This document shows positions 13,481 to 26,200 of a stretch of DNA of 64,000 nucleotides, one piece after another. A program made the position numbers and the translations under genes. The notes beneath the pieces are model-generated. The model was given only the letters and a program-made list of their open reading frames with translations, was not told where the DNA came from and did no database searches. Numbering within the stretch: position 1 is the first letter of the stretch; each line of letters starts with the position of its first letter. The stretch comes from Piscicola geometra (taxonomy: Eukaryota > Annelida > Clitellata > Hirudinida > Piscicolidae), in contig OX030955.1 in assembly GCA_943735955.1 (NCBI GenBank), forward strand, positions 4,589,835-4,653,834, written 5' to 3'.

Positions 13481-14100
13481 TTTTTACAAAAATTTACTTT
13501 CAGAGGTATTATATAAAAGTTTTAACCGTTTTTAATATATTATTTAAATTGAAGCTTAAATTCACTTTGAAGACATAAGATGAACTTTATAATTTCTCTC
13601 AAGCTTCCGATGCTATCTCATCTAATTTCAAACCTCCAAAAGCTATGAAATACCCGAAATTTGACATAACGAAATATCTTTATAATGCTGGCCTTAAATG
13701 CTTATTAAAAATTTAATGTAGCCTTTAGTATTTGCACAAGATCTTACTGAGATATCAGAAGTAAAATGGAATTTTATTGAACTAGAGTCTCACCATGAAG
13801 AGAAAAGTGACGTGACCATAATTGAAATAAAATCAATCGGCAAATTATACATTTTGGAAAATTTAATAAAAAGTTGGAACAAATAAAAATAAAAGATAAA
13901 TTAAGGGTTGAAAATACTAAATAATCAATACAAAATGTAATGAATTAAAAAGTATATTTTGAGATTAATTTTTTTTACCGATAAACTTTTTGTATTTGTT
14001 ATTTAAACAAATATAAATAAGTAAATTATGAACTGGTAATCAGGCGCATCTTTGTTTGCGTAGCTATGAAAAAAAAATAGAGCCAAAAATTTATTAAAAA
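13481..14100. other. AT-rich intergenic, nothing recognised
   Basis: No supported coding, RNA or repeat feature. Confidence 0.45.
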
Positions 14101-14124
14101 TAATCATTAATAAATGAATAAATC

Positions 14125-14245
14125 TTTGTTTTATTTAGAGCCTGGGTACGCAACTGAAACGCTCACTACTAGGGCATTGGTTGCATTCGAACCTCGTCGG
14201 TCAAGCCGAGTCGTTACAGGCTCAGCTACTCGTTCATGGTTCAAA
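14125..14245 (-). repeat. Possible tRNA-derived SINE (minus strand)
   Basis: Read on the minus strand this has TAGCTGAGCCTG, which resembles a Pol III A box, and GGTTCGAATGC, which resembles a B box, about 35 bases apart (shorter than in a real tRNA). An A-rich stretch follows (AATAAAACAAAG). The cloverleaf does not close, so it is not a functional tRNA gene. A decayed tRNA-derived SINE is the simplest reading. Confidence 0.4.
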
Positions 14246-16744
14246 GGTAATCTTAACCTTTTGCAGTTTAACTTCTCACTACAAAAGTTTTAACATAAAC
14301 CTTTTTTTCAAAAAAGTGAATGATTTTTTACTTACTTATTTTTTCTGTATTCATGTAGTTTTCTGTTATTCTCTGAAAACACTCTGCAAACGAATTACAA
14401 GACTACAATCTATAAAAATAAAGATCGACTTCTTTCATTGATCAAAAACATTGCATGTTGTCAGCTTGTTAATTTTATCATTGTAATTTTGTTTTCACAA
14501 ATTGGATTCGACATGATGCGACTTTTGAATGAAAATTGGTAAATTTCAGCTAAAAATCATGCATTGCGTTGGAATAGATTTTAACATTTTATTAGAGTTA
14601 TTTTCTATAAATGATTGATAGTAAGATTTATCGTTGTTTTCAAGTTGAAATTAAATTAAGTTTAGTAGAAACGATTAATTTGAACCTTTTATATTAATGA
14701 AGCAACATTTATTTTTAAATGTATTTAAAAAAATTGAATTACAATTTTTAATAACATTGGTTTTACTTATGTAATGAAAAAGTAAGTTCTAATGAATGTT
14801 TGTGAATTTAAATCTGATTTTAAAATATTCAATAGTTTCACCAGCGTTGAATTGCCTAAAATTTTTGAAGTGGGTTGAAACGAATAAAGTGGGAACAAAA
14901 TTTAAACCTCCCTTACACACAGATCTCATTCTTTCTAAAAATATTTAAAATAATCAAAGAAAATTTAAAGTTTTTTTAGACCTAATAACATGAGTACAGC
15001 TTTAACAATAATCTTCTAAAACGTTTTAAACGAGAACAATAAAATAGAAAGTGTAGATAGATGACAATGGACAAGACACGATAGACGAAAAGAATTTGCG
15101 GTATTAGGCGGCCGAAAACCCTATAAAAAGAATATTTAGTGAGAGTTACTGTCGTAAGGTCAACCTTTTCTATCAATTATGCATCAATACGAGTTAATGG
15201 TTGCTAAGTAAATAAGCAAGAAAACAAGGTCTTTACGCTACTTTATCCATAACATTTTTAAGACGTCTACTTATCTAGCTATTTCTAACCGGAAAGAAAC
15301 TACCTATATGTCTGTAAATAAATAAATAATATTTAAAATAAATAAGTTAGATTTTTCATAACATACAGCCGATAAGCACCATTTTTTATTGTTTCATTTT
15401 GAATGATTTTTTATAGATCTCTATTAAACACTCTTGGTCTCTACAGCTAGAGATAATGCTCTTAAAATATATAATAAAACTCTTTTCGAAATTTGAATAA
15501 ATAGAATAAAAATGTATAATTGCGATAAAATATTTAGGTCTCTTGTTGTTGTAATAGAACGGTTCAAATGTTTCCAACTGATGAGCTGAGTGCACATTGG
15601 AGAACACAATCATCCTCCATTCTGCTGATGCATTGTGCCTGCATGTTTAGGAGCTTCCACAGGTTGACCATTAAATTATTTTATAGTCGGAGGCTTCCCG
15701 AAGCCAGCCTTAAAGCATGGAGAGCTTGAATACACAACAAGATTTAAGAATGAAACAACTTTGCATAATAAAAACTTTTTATCCATTTTTAGATTTTAAT
15801 TTCACTTTTTTTATTAAAATCGCCTAATGAACTAATGTTGCTTCAATATATGAAAACATATGTATTCAAATAAACATAACCTTATTGACTAATTTACATC
15901 GTTTGTTCTATAATTAAATGAAATTAAACTTTAGAATTAATTTTATGTGAAAAAAAACGAAAAGTCAAAAACAAAGTTAATACTTGTTAATGAACTTTTT
16001 TTGGAGCAGTTTATATTGGTTTACAACCAGTTTTAGTTTAGAAAAAATAAAAATATTGAGAGTAATTCAGTAAGTTCATGTTATTATGTAAATGAGTGTT
16101 TTATAGAATAAAATATTTAAAACCCCAGGTATTATAGAGGGTAACTGGAAGTCTGAGTTAAAAAACTAGTTTCTATTGTTTAGTTGAAAAAATATAAATT
16201 TTTTATTCTTTCAAATTGAATAAAAGTAAATTTTGTTTATACATTTTTACCTAAAAAGTTTACTTTTTCAAATCAATAACGACGGTTGGACTAAGAAATA
16301 GCACTGTAATTCAATTGAAACAGACAAAAATGGCGTCCAATATATTCATATAATGACTTTCATCATTGTTAGCCGAAAATATGTAAAACAGAACCCAAAC
16401 TTTACGGAAAAAAATTGAAAGTAATTTAAAAAATATATATTTAGAATAAATGTATATAATAATGTTTTTAATATAGGATTGATGTGAAACATTGAATTTG
16501 GATTAGAAAACTAAATAAAATAATTAATTACAATTAAAACAAAAAAATAAAAATTTTAATAAATATTGTACCAAATTTAGGTGAAATGAAAGATAAAAAA
16601 AACAAAATAAAATAAAATTGTATTAAAAAACTGTTAAAATATTTTTTTAAATCTATTGAAAAAAAACTTTTCATTGTTGAACATTTCATTCAAAGTAGTA
16701 GGCCACATTCAAAACAAACTTTTAGCCATCCAACACAAACAATC
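14246..16744. other. AT-rich intergenic, nothing firmly recognised
   Basis: Mostly A/T runs. A less AT-rich patch around 15550-15730 contains a small perfect inverted repeat (GGCTTCCCGAAGCC) but no consistent exon structure. Confidence 0.4.
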
Positions 16745-16746
16745 AA

Positions 16747-16920
16747 TTTTGGCGAGCGGACTGGCTTAGATGTTAAAATCGTTGGACCTGCAATTTAAAG
16801 GTCGCCAGCTCGAATCACTGTTCATCCAGCCGTGAGCTATCATATAGCTAGTGTATTGACGCGGTGTTACACGACTTATGTCGTGTGAGTGGCGCCTCTG
16901 TGGCGTGTCTTGGCGCATAA
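16747..16920 (+). repeat. tRNA-derived SINE
   Basis: The head is tRNA-like. An A-box-like TGGCTTAGATG lies near 16762, and GTTGGACCTGCAATTTAAAG resembles an anticodon arm. A B-box-like GCTCGAATCAC lies near 16809. The A-to-B spacing is close to that of a tRNA. The tRNA-unrelated body follows, including a perfect 7-bp stem with a 4-base loop at 16869-16886 and TGGCG-rich sequence. Base mismatches in the stems rule out a functional tRNA. The 3' end is not certain and may run to about 17050. Confidence 0.55.
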
Positions 16921-19344
16921 TATATAGACATTATTATCAATTTTCTACCTGAAACCTCTTTAAAAAAATAATGCTCTAAAAAAATTGTCACAAAACCTGG
17001 GTGCTTGTATAAAACAGATTGGAAGGACATTGAAGCAGCTGGATGAATCACATGGTAAAAGCTGGCTAGGAAACAATTTCTTAGACAGTAAAACTAAGAT
17101 AAGAAATATATTTACTGTATCCAGACTGATTTTTGGATACTTTTTATAGTTTTCCTTAACGACTTAGAGCGAAAACTGTTTTTATTTTTTAGTAACACAA
17201 GATTGAAACATCACAAAAGTCGACTGAAGGACTTGAGGGCAGTTTTTCTATAAATAATAAATGTTTTTCAAGAGGTCAATGAGACGTGAGATGCGCGTAT
17301 CCATAAAAATGCCATGCTTTAAAAATCATGTTTGGTTGCTAGTAAATATTATCTATCTAATGTTAAAGCCATTAGAACTACCAGTGAACATTATTCTAAT
17401 AGAATTAAAATTTTCTCAGTTAGTTTAAAAAACGAAATTGAAAATAAAAGGAAGACATGAAAATATTTTGTGTGTTAATTTTATTATAAACCTTCTGAAC
17501 AGTTAATATGATGAAGAAAAGTTTCAAAAAATATAAAGTTAGCTTTTTAAATTCAATTTCATATAACGAAATCTTAAAAAGTGCGTTCTTTCTAATGCTT
17601 TGGCACTTTCGTCAGAAATAAATGATAGAATCAAAAATTTCAAGCTTTTATCTTGAGTTCTTCATACGAAAACTTTTGTACAACATATAATCTACATAAG
17701 AGAGTTAGAGTTTCGAATAATTTATTCATTTATTAAAACTTGAAATAGTAGATGTTATTGATAAACACATACAAGGATGCATGAGTATTTAAAAAAGTTG
17801 AAAGGCTTAAAATAACATTAGTGTTAAAAATATATATATATATAAGTTCGTTTGAAAAGTGAAAGTTTGAGTTTTAAAATATTCTTCGTAGAAGGTATTT
17901 AATTTATGACAAAAGCTTTTAAAAAATAGGTTCAATAAGAAGCCTTAATAAGACATCATTAATTTATTTCTATCACATTTGAGAGTTCAAACAAGGGGTT
18001 GCTTGAAAGCGTCTTCAAAAAGATGCCGGAGCAAACATACTTTGAAATGGTTAAATTGTATTTACACACGCCATGCAGCTTGTCTTCGGGGCAATAATAC
18101 TTTCGCGAAGCTCAAAACATGAAAGTGAATTTTCAAAGTATTTAGTCGCGAAGAAACTGTTTTTTTAAGAACTATTTATTCTAAACAAAGTATTCAGAAA
18201 TAAATGTATGAATATAAGAATAAAATTGTTAAAGTATTGAAATTGAATTTTGACAATGTTTATAAATATTTTTCAAATATGAATATAACATTTTTTATAA
18301 ATAGGATTTATTTTCATTATATGAAAAATACGAAGCATAAATTAAAAGATTTTCATGCTTTTTTACAAATTATCTTACTGCAATTCCCTTTGATAACACA
18401 GACATAAAAAAACAAAGTTTTTTGTGTGTTTTGAATTTTAGAATTGATTCAAACTATATATGAGGTGCTGATTTCAAATATTACATTTTTTTCTTTTACC
18501 AGCTCTAGCTTTTTAGGTAAGTTGCATTTTAATTGTCAGTTTTTACTCTATTTTTTGCAGTATTTAATAACACTGCTCAATATAAATCTTTATATTTTTT
18601 GTGTTAAACTTAAAATATAGTTTTTAAAGTTATTATATTTGCATTTTGAAATATAAATAATAATGAGTTCGAGTAAAAGGAATTTTTTAACATTCTGATG
18701 TGTTTTGCTATATTTTTGGAGAAGAAACACGAAAAGAAAACAGAAAATCTTTGAATGGTTTTATGAATAAAGCGTATCTCAGTTACTTCGGGGTTAAACT
18801 TGATGATCAGGAAAAACATGACCACCAAACCAGATCTTAAAACGTGCAAAGAGCATTTGCAACAGTGACCTACTGAAAAAAGAAATAATAAGCAAAAAAA
18901 TTAAATTTCAAAATATATCAATTTTTTGACATAAAAAAATATTTAACAGTGTGCAAATATATTGCTTTTTTTATGGTATAATGTTTTCACTGTTTCTTAA
19001 AATAACGATAATATTTTTGCATGTATTATTTTGCTTAGAGCATTTTGAAATTGAACCAAAGCTTATGTTAATGAGTATATTTATTAATGAAATCATTAAC
19101 TTTATAGTTCAGGTTTGAGCTTTTTTTTAAACATTCAGAGCTTCTTTTTGGTTGCTTCAAGAGTTGTCACTTGAGCATGAAGGTGCGCCTCAACTGAAAA
19201 GGTTGCTATATCTCAAACAGTTCTGAAAAAGTCATCTTAATTTTCTTGCAAAAGAAAACATGTTAACTGGTAACCAAGTTTGTAACCACTTTCAGTTTGA
19301 CCAATGGTTAATGGTTTTAAGTTCGAGTGCAGCTGATAACCTAG
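16921..19344. other. AT-rich intergenic, nothing recognised
   Basis: A short (TA)n run lies near 17829-17845. A 25-codon open stretch ending near 17046 has plausible codons but is bounded by stops and lacks splice signals. Nothing else is supported. Confidence 0.4.
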
Positions 19345-19690
19345 TATCCATGGCAATCCTGGGAGAGTCTTATTTTTTTTGGTAATGAGCCCTAATATAG
19401 ACCCCTCCATTTTTTTTCATTGAATTATTTTTCCAACTTTTGTTTTGACACGAGCATAATCGTCAAACATGGCATAAAACTGAATATTTTTATAGTAATT
19501 AATTGTGAGTATTTGTAGTTATAGTGAAAGCTGTCTAAAATTAAACTATTTTTTGCTTTTTAAATGTTCGTATCAAAACAAAAGTTTGAAATTTTTTTTT
19601 AAGTGAGGACTCTAGGACCCCCCCCCCCAGGATCATCCATGCTGGGTAGAATCCCCCCAAGATTTGCAGCAGATCGCCGTCCTTGCTAGT
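19345..19690. mobile_element. Palindromic repeat family B, copy 1
   Basis: Matches 61245-61612 closely, for example GCATAATCGTCAAACATGGC and GAGTATTTGTAGTTATAGTG. Inside is an imperfect inverted repeat: ACTTTTGTTTTGACACGAGCAT near 19436 against ATGTTCGTATCAAAACAAAAG near 19564. An outer pair (AATCCTGGGAG against CCAGGATCATCC) extends it. An 11-base C run at 19618-19628 is absent from the other copy. There is no coding capacity. This is probably a non-autonomous foldback or MITE-type element. Confidence 0.55.
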
Positions 19691-20106
19691 TACCCATAAG
19701 CGTAAATTTAAAAATTGTTAGCTCGAATGGCCTTGAAGTCCGTTTGGGTTATACGCTACTATAATAATAATAACTCTTTTTATTTTATTAATAGAAATAT
19801 TTTGTACAATTTTTGATTAAAAATAAGAGTGATACCAACTTAAAATAAAGCAATAAGCAAAAGTGAATGAAAACTTAAAGCTTAAATGTTTGTGAGAAAA
19901 AAATACAGAAGTTGTATTTAAAAAGTATATTCTAAAAACGTTATGAAGAAAAAAATTAAATTATGATTTTAATTAAGAAATGTAGAACTTATTATTTTTA
20001 ATTTAATGATTATAAATGTTGATTAATTTAAGGGTATAATAAAAACTAAACCACTTATATATTCCTTATTGACATTTCCAATTCACCTACTTTTAATTTC
20101 CAACAG
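19691..20106. other. Upstream region of the lectin-receptor gene
   Basis: AT-rich sequence before exon 1, with an (ATA)n run near 19760. TATAATA near 20034 and TATATATT near 20055 could be core-promoter elements, but in this base composition they are weak evidence. TTTCCAACAG at 20097-20106 could be an acceptor if a 5' UTR exon lies further upstream. Confidence 0.3.
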
Positions 20107-20238
20107 ATCTTTACTCAGACTTCTACGATCCAACAGCGACCCATCAAGCACATCTGATGGGCATCCGTAGAACTCATCTGCTTCTCTTTTGCCTCTGTCT
20201 GTCTCTATTGCCACTTTGCCTCTCTAATGCATACCACA
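20107..20238 (+). CDS. Lectin-receptor exon 1: 5' UTR and signal peptide
   Basis: The ATG at 20157 (CTGATGG context) opens a classic signal peptide. Arg-Arg-His at residues 4-7 precede a hydrophobic core (LLLFCLCLSLLPLCL), and cleavage is likely after SNA (residue ~25). The exon ends CAC A|GTGAGT, a consensus donor, in phase 1, which fits exon 2. The reading frame is open upstream of this ATG back to a CAG at 20104-20106, so the exon may begin there, or transcription may start within it. The signal peptide argues for this ATG. Confidence 0.8.
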
Positions 20239-23200
20239 GTGAGTTTATTTTCAAAGTTCGTTCACGCATTTTAATATTTATGGTACAGTGGTGGTCCAAG
20301 GTTGTCATAGCCAAAGGGTGGCAATGGGGATAAGCAGATGAGGCTCGTCCGCCCGGCAAGGCAACCCATCTAGGAGAAGGAAAACTCTGACTACCAACTG
20401 CTGCTGCCTTGCAGGCTATCCATTCATGGAAAAGGCTTTGGGAGTCAACCCCGAGGAAAAATCAGGAGTCGGAGTCCCTATGGCGGTGGATCGTCATCTA
20501 TGATGTTCTTCCGGCAACTCTTGCAGCCAAGTCGGTTCTAAGCGTGGTGCTTGCACCCCCTTGGATCTAGTCGACGAAGCCGAGAGGGGGGTCCTGTTGT
20601 TTGGGCAGCACAAGACCTCCACACGCTTTGCCCAGGCTAGCGCCTTGGAGATGTTCACTCCAGTCTCGCTTTACGGCGAGAGCACAAACAAGAAAACAGC
20701 AGTTTACGGGTTATAAGTCCCTGCTCAATTGGCGTAGAACTGGACGCCACGGGTTGTCTTCAATGGTGGGAGGGACCCTCGCAGTCCCATGGTAACTACC
20801 ACCCGTCCTAAGCCGGGCAGCCCCCGGTCAATAAGGTGTTACCCGTCACGGCCTGCCTGCTTCAGTGGGTGCCTGGAGCTTAGAGCACAGCTCAACAAGC
20901 AGGCCGTTATCTTCACGCACCAAACAACTACAAATAAAAAAAAATGGAGATTCCAGCTCTCCGTATCGCAAGCTGGAACGTACGTACTATGCGCACTGGA
21001 CTGAGTGATGACCTTCGTGAGATTGAAGACCTTCGCAAGACTGCAGTCATTGATCATGAGCTGCACAGACTAAACATTGATGTTGCAGCCCTACAGGGAA
21101 CGCGTCTTCTAGTGTCTGGATCCTTGAGGGAAGAACACTACGCGTTCTTTTGGCAGAGAAAAGGAGAAGAGGAGACCAGGAAACACGGAGTCGGCTTCGC
21201 CATCAAGAACACCCTGCTTTGTATGTCCGAACCTTCTTCCCGCGGCACAGAGAGAATCCTCACTCTACGCCTTCTCACAGCATCTGGCTTTGCTAATCTT
21301 CTATGCATCTATGCACCGACCATGCAAGCCAGCACCGAGACTAAAGATCAATTCTACGAACAACTAAGCAGCGTTGTTGCCACAGTTCCCGCTTCCGAAC
21401 ACCTCTACCTTCTGGGAGATTTTAACGCCCGTGCTGGCTCTGACCACGACTCATGGCCAGATGTGCTGGGTCACCATGGGATCGGGAAAATGAACGAAAA
21501 CGGCCAGAGACTACTCGAATTCTGTTGCTACCACAACCTGTGCGTAACAAACACATACTTCCAGAGCAAAGCATGTCACAAGGTGTCTTGGAGACATCCA
21601 AGATCAAATCACTGGCATCAACTGGACTTGATCATCACCAGGCACAACTCGTTGAACAACGTCCGCAGCACCAGAGCTTACCATAGTGCCGATTGCGATA
21701 AAGACCACTCTCTGATCACGTCAAAGATAATGTTGCGCCCCAAGAGGCTCCACCTCTCCAAGAAGAAATGCCAGCCGAAAATCAACACCTATCAGTCCAC
21801 CCATCAGGCCAAGAACCAGGAGATCATAGATCGGCTGGGGGAGCTGCAACACTGCGACCAAGAGCCTAATGCGGAAGTCAGATGGAACTCGCTCCGGAAT
21901 ACCATCTTCAGAACTGCTTTACTCACGTATGGTAAAAAGGAACACAAGAACACCGAATGGTTCGAAGCGAATGCGGCAGATCTTGAGCCTGTTATTGATG
22001 CCAAGAGAAAAGCATTGATTGAATACAAACGCGACCCGAGTCAGTCCACCTTCGAAGTGTTGAAAGCTGCCCGAAGAAAAGCCCAGCAGACGGTTCGACG
22101 CTGCGCAAATGACTATTGACTTCAACTGGCGAATAGTATCCAACAAGCGTCAGACGCTGGCAACGTAAGGAGCATGTATGAAAGCATCAAAAAAGCAACA
22201 GGCATGTCAGCAAAGAAGACTACACCCTTAAAGTCCAAATCAGGAGAGACCATCACAGACAAAGACAAGCAAATGGCAAAGTGGGTCGAACACTATCTGG
22301 AACTTTATTCCAAAGAAAACTCTGTGACTCAGATAGCACTGGACGCTATTGAAAACTTGCCAGTCTTGGAAGAGCTGGATGTCGAGCCGACCATGGACGA
22401 ACTCAGCAAAGCTATTGATGCCTTAAAGAGTGGAAAAGCACCAGGAGACGATGGCATCCCACCAGAAATAATCAAATGTGGTAAACCGTTTCTACTAGAA
22501 CCACTTCACAAGCTCCTTTGCCTATGTTGGAGAGAAGGTAGAGTTCCACAGGACATGCGCAATGCCAAGATTGTCACCCTGTATAAGAACAAGGGCGACC
22601 GCAGCGACTGCAACAACTACAGGGGCATCTCACTGCTTAGCGTCGTGGGTAAAGCTTTCGCACGCGTTGTCCTCAACCGTCTCCAAGTCCTAGCAAGTCG
22701 TGTGTATTCTGAATCGCAATGCGGCTTCAGATCAGGAAGATCCACAGTCGACATGATCTTCTCCGTGCGTCAGCTCCAGGAAAAGTGCAAAGAGCAGCGG
22801 ATGCCGCTGTATATCGCCTTTATCGACCTAACTAAGGCATTCGACCTTATAAGCAAGAACGGCCTATTTCGGCTATTCAAGAAGATCGGCTGTCCACCTC
22901 GGCTGGTCAACATTACAACTTCTTATCACGAAAACACGCAAGGTGTGGTCAGCTATGATGGAGAGACCTCAGAATCCTTCATAATCAAAAGTGGGGTCAA
23001 ACAGGGTTGTGTGCTAGCGCCTACATTCTTCGGTATCTTCTTCTCGATGCTGTTGAACTTTGCATTTAAAGAGTCTGCCGAAGGTGTCCATTTACACATC
23101 AGAAGTGACGGGATACTGCTGAACATGGCACGCCTAAGAGCAAAGACAAAAATTCGCACTGTCCTCATCAGAGACATGCTTTTCGCTGATGATGCGGCCC

Positions 23201-26200
23201 TGGTGTCACACACGGAGGAACACCTTCAGCAGCTGAGGAATCGCTTTGCTCAGGCTTGCAGGGAATTCGGTCTGACCATCAGTATAAAAAAACCAACATC
23301 ATGGGTCAAGACATTCCTGTTCCACCCTCAATCACAATTGACAATCAGGTGCTGGAGGCCACTGACAAGTTCACATACTTGGGTTCCGTCATTACTAGCA
23401 GCCTATTCCTCGACATTGAGATTGATAAGAGGCTCGCCAAAGCAGCCAGCGTCATGGCCAGATTGAGCAAACGTGTATGGACCAACAACCAATTGACACA
23501 AAACACCAAGCTCAAAGTGTACCAGGCATGCGTTCTCAGCACTCTGTTGTATGGCAGCGAAACCTGGACCACCTATGCCAGGCAAGAAGATCGTCTCGAA
23601 AGCTTTCATCTTCGCTGTCTCCGATGCATCCTTGGCATAACATGACAAGACAAAGTCACCAACACAGCCGTACTCAATCAAGCCAACTCATTCAGCATAC
23701 ACCCCTTTCTATGCCAAAGACGTTTAAGCTGGCTGGGTCACGTGCGTAGAATGGAAGAAGGTCGCATATCCAAGGACATCTTCTATGGTGAGCTGGCTAC
23801 AGGACAACGTCCAGTTGGTCGCCCGCAACTACGCTTCAAAGACGTCTGCAAACGCGACCTCAAACTTACGGGTATCGACCCTGGCAGATGGGAAGAGCTA
23901 GCCGATGACTGGAGGGGCTGGCGCCAGACTGTCCACAAAGGCATCAAAAAAGGCGAGGAATAACGCAGGCAACATCTGGAATCCCGAAGGCAAAGAAGAA
24001 AAATGAGGCAGCAGAATCAGGCTCTCGATCCTCCATCCGACTTCACCTGCCGCCGCTGCAGCTGAATCAGGCTCTCGATCCTCCATCCGACTTCACCTGC
24101 CGCCGCTGCAGCAGAGACTGTCGATCTAGGATCGGTCTGCTGAGCCACTCTAGAAGCTGCCGTCAAAGAACACATCAGAGCGCTATCATCTTCTCACGAG
24201 ATGGATGAATGCCAACAAAATAGTGGTGATCTTCATTTAATATAACTTTAAAGTCTTTTTTTGTGTGCAAATTTTTAATATTTATTTTTTAGTTTTTATG
24301 ATGATAAAAACAAACTGAATTTGTCTAGTTTATATTGATTTTTTCCAATCTTAGACGATCAGTGAAATTGAACCAACGATGTGTTTTTTTTATTCAGCCA
24401 TTCTTTTCATTCAATGTCACTTTTTACGATTATAATTATAATTATCGAAGTCACTTTATAATATATTTTGACAGATAATTTAAATCTTAATTAAAATGTA
24501 ATATACAATTCCATTCAGCAGAGTTGTTTGTAAAAATAAAGATAGTTTGAATTTTAGAATAAGAAAAAAATCCTTACAAAACATAGTTATAAGCATTTTT
24601 ATAGTTTTTAAATGTGAGAAAATGTGAAATCTTTTAAAATTATATTAAGACACACAATGATTTTTTTTGACGAGATTTTTTTACACACATAAATTGAAAA
24701 GAATTTCAAAAGTACTTTCTAATTTATAAGTTTCAATTAAAAAAAATTAATGAACATTTAATAGATTTTTATTTGCAGATTTTGAATCTGTTTTTCTTTT
24801 TTCAATATTCCAATGGGTTCAAAAGTTATTCAGCTTTTAAACTCGAATAAATACTGTATCTAGAAAGAACCTAAAATTGCTGAATGACAGGCGATAAGTG
24901 TACTGTGTATGTATGATGTGGACTTGAGGGCTCAAAAATATGTTTAACTCAATGATTTTAGTATAATTTCAAAGAAAATGAAATTTATCATCAAAATTTA
25001 ATAAAGGGTTTTAAAATATGTTGCTGATTTTAGAGTTTTGATATAAACATTTCACCCTTGTCTAAAAACATTTTAATTCATTCCCTGCTCATCAAATTTA
25101 ATATTCTTTGACATATTTTATAGAACTTTTGAAAAAGTTTTCTAAAATGTTTAATTTATTTTTATACTCTCTTTTTTGAGAGAGCAACTTGAAAAACTTT
25201 AAAATATGCTGTAGCCCAAACTGTGGATAAAATAGTGTAAAAGAAGTTATACCTTTTAAAATGTTTATTTAGTTTTTATTGAAAAGAAAATTCATTTTTC
25301 AACCTTAGTCAAAACATTAATAAGTTGAAGTTATTCAGTTTTCTACGATGACTATCATTCATAAAAATTCCCCGGTCAAAGCTAATTAGCATAGCGTCGT
25401 GGTGGTTGCTAACTATAAATGTATGAAGTGTTCGTTAAAATAATTTTTGTATGGATAAGTTGACGTGCTTCCATGACTTAAATGCGTTTACTTTTCAAAA
25501 AATATTATTACAATTCAAAAGTTAAAAAAAGTGTCTCAACTTCAAAATATTTTACAAGTAATCTCTTTATTTGACTATGTACAGTTTAAGTTTTCACAGT
25601 TTATGGTACTACGTACACTCTGCAATGTAAAGTTACATTAACTTAAAGATATAAGCGTTTGTAGGTTTAAGATAAAACCGATAACTTCCGCTGCGATAAA
25701 TTAATTTAACGGATTTGCCGTCAAAAGCCGTTGGCGTTAAATTTATGAACTCAAATTTAGTTGAAGGCAGTTATTTCTATTAAAAGTTCTCTAAAAATCG
25801 TTGATTTAACAAACATCTATAATAAAACGACGTTATAAACTTTGTGAATGAAAAATTAAAGTTCCTAATAAGTTTTTTAAAATTAATTTTTCATTATAAA
25901 AAAAACTAAATGGACCAAAATTCACACAACAAATTGAAACGTCCATAAAATTAAATTTACTCATCGGCGTTATGTAAATACTCAAAGACTGTGATTATCA
26001 ATTTGCGTTTTTCAAATTTCGTTATTGAACACATATTTCAGAGCACATCGAAAGCTCGTTTGCCTCAGTAACTTGTGTTTATAGCCTTTCGTTAGAATCT
26101 ACAGTCTGAAGAATTGTGCTGGTGTTAGTTTAGAAGATGGGTATGTGTAGGTTTCATCCTAAGAGATGTCAATTCAGGAGGTTTCATCCTAGAAGGATAA

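Larger units (their letters stand above)
20278..24235 (+). mobile_element. RTE-type LINE, nearly full length but disabled
   Basis: A block markedly richer in G+C than the host sequence. It has a ~660-base 5' region, then an endonuclease/reverse-transcriptase polyprotein and a C-terminal zinc-finger-like segment. The reading frame is broken by TGA at 22117-22119, a frameshift in an A7 run (23286-23292) and TGA at 23643-23645. A 50-bp tandem duplication affects the 3' part. TTTAATAT at 20270-20277 and 24236-24243 is a candidate 8-bp target-site duplication, short and AT-rich, so not conclusive. It lies in intron 1 of the receptor gene, in the gene's own orientation, about 40 bases after the exon 1 donor. 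RTE elements move by target-primed reverse transcription and are known for horizontal transfer. Confidence 0.9.

Noticed and set aside
15550..15730. Less AT-rich patch with a plausible minus-strand C-terminus (PVEAPKHAG...)
   Set aside because: An in-frame stop lies two codons upstream and no acceptor site fits, so no exon model works.
16965..17046. Short plus-strand ORF ending in TDWKDIEAAG
   Set aside because: Preceded by a nearby stop, has no splice signals, and may be part of the SINE 3' region.
20601..21066. Small ORFs in the 5' part of the LINE
   Set aside because: They lie in the 5' untranslated region of an RTE element on both strands and show no domain; likely noise.
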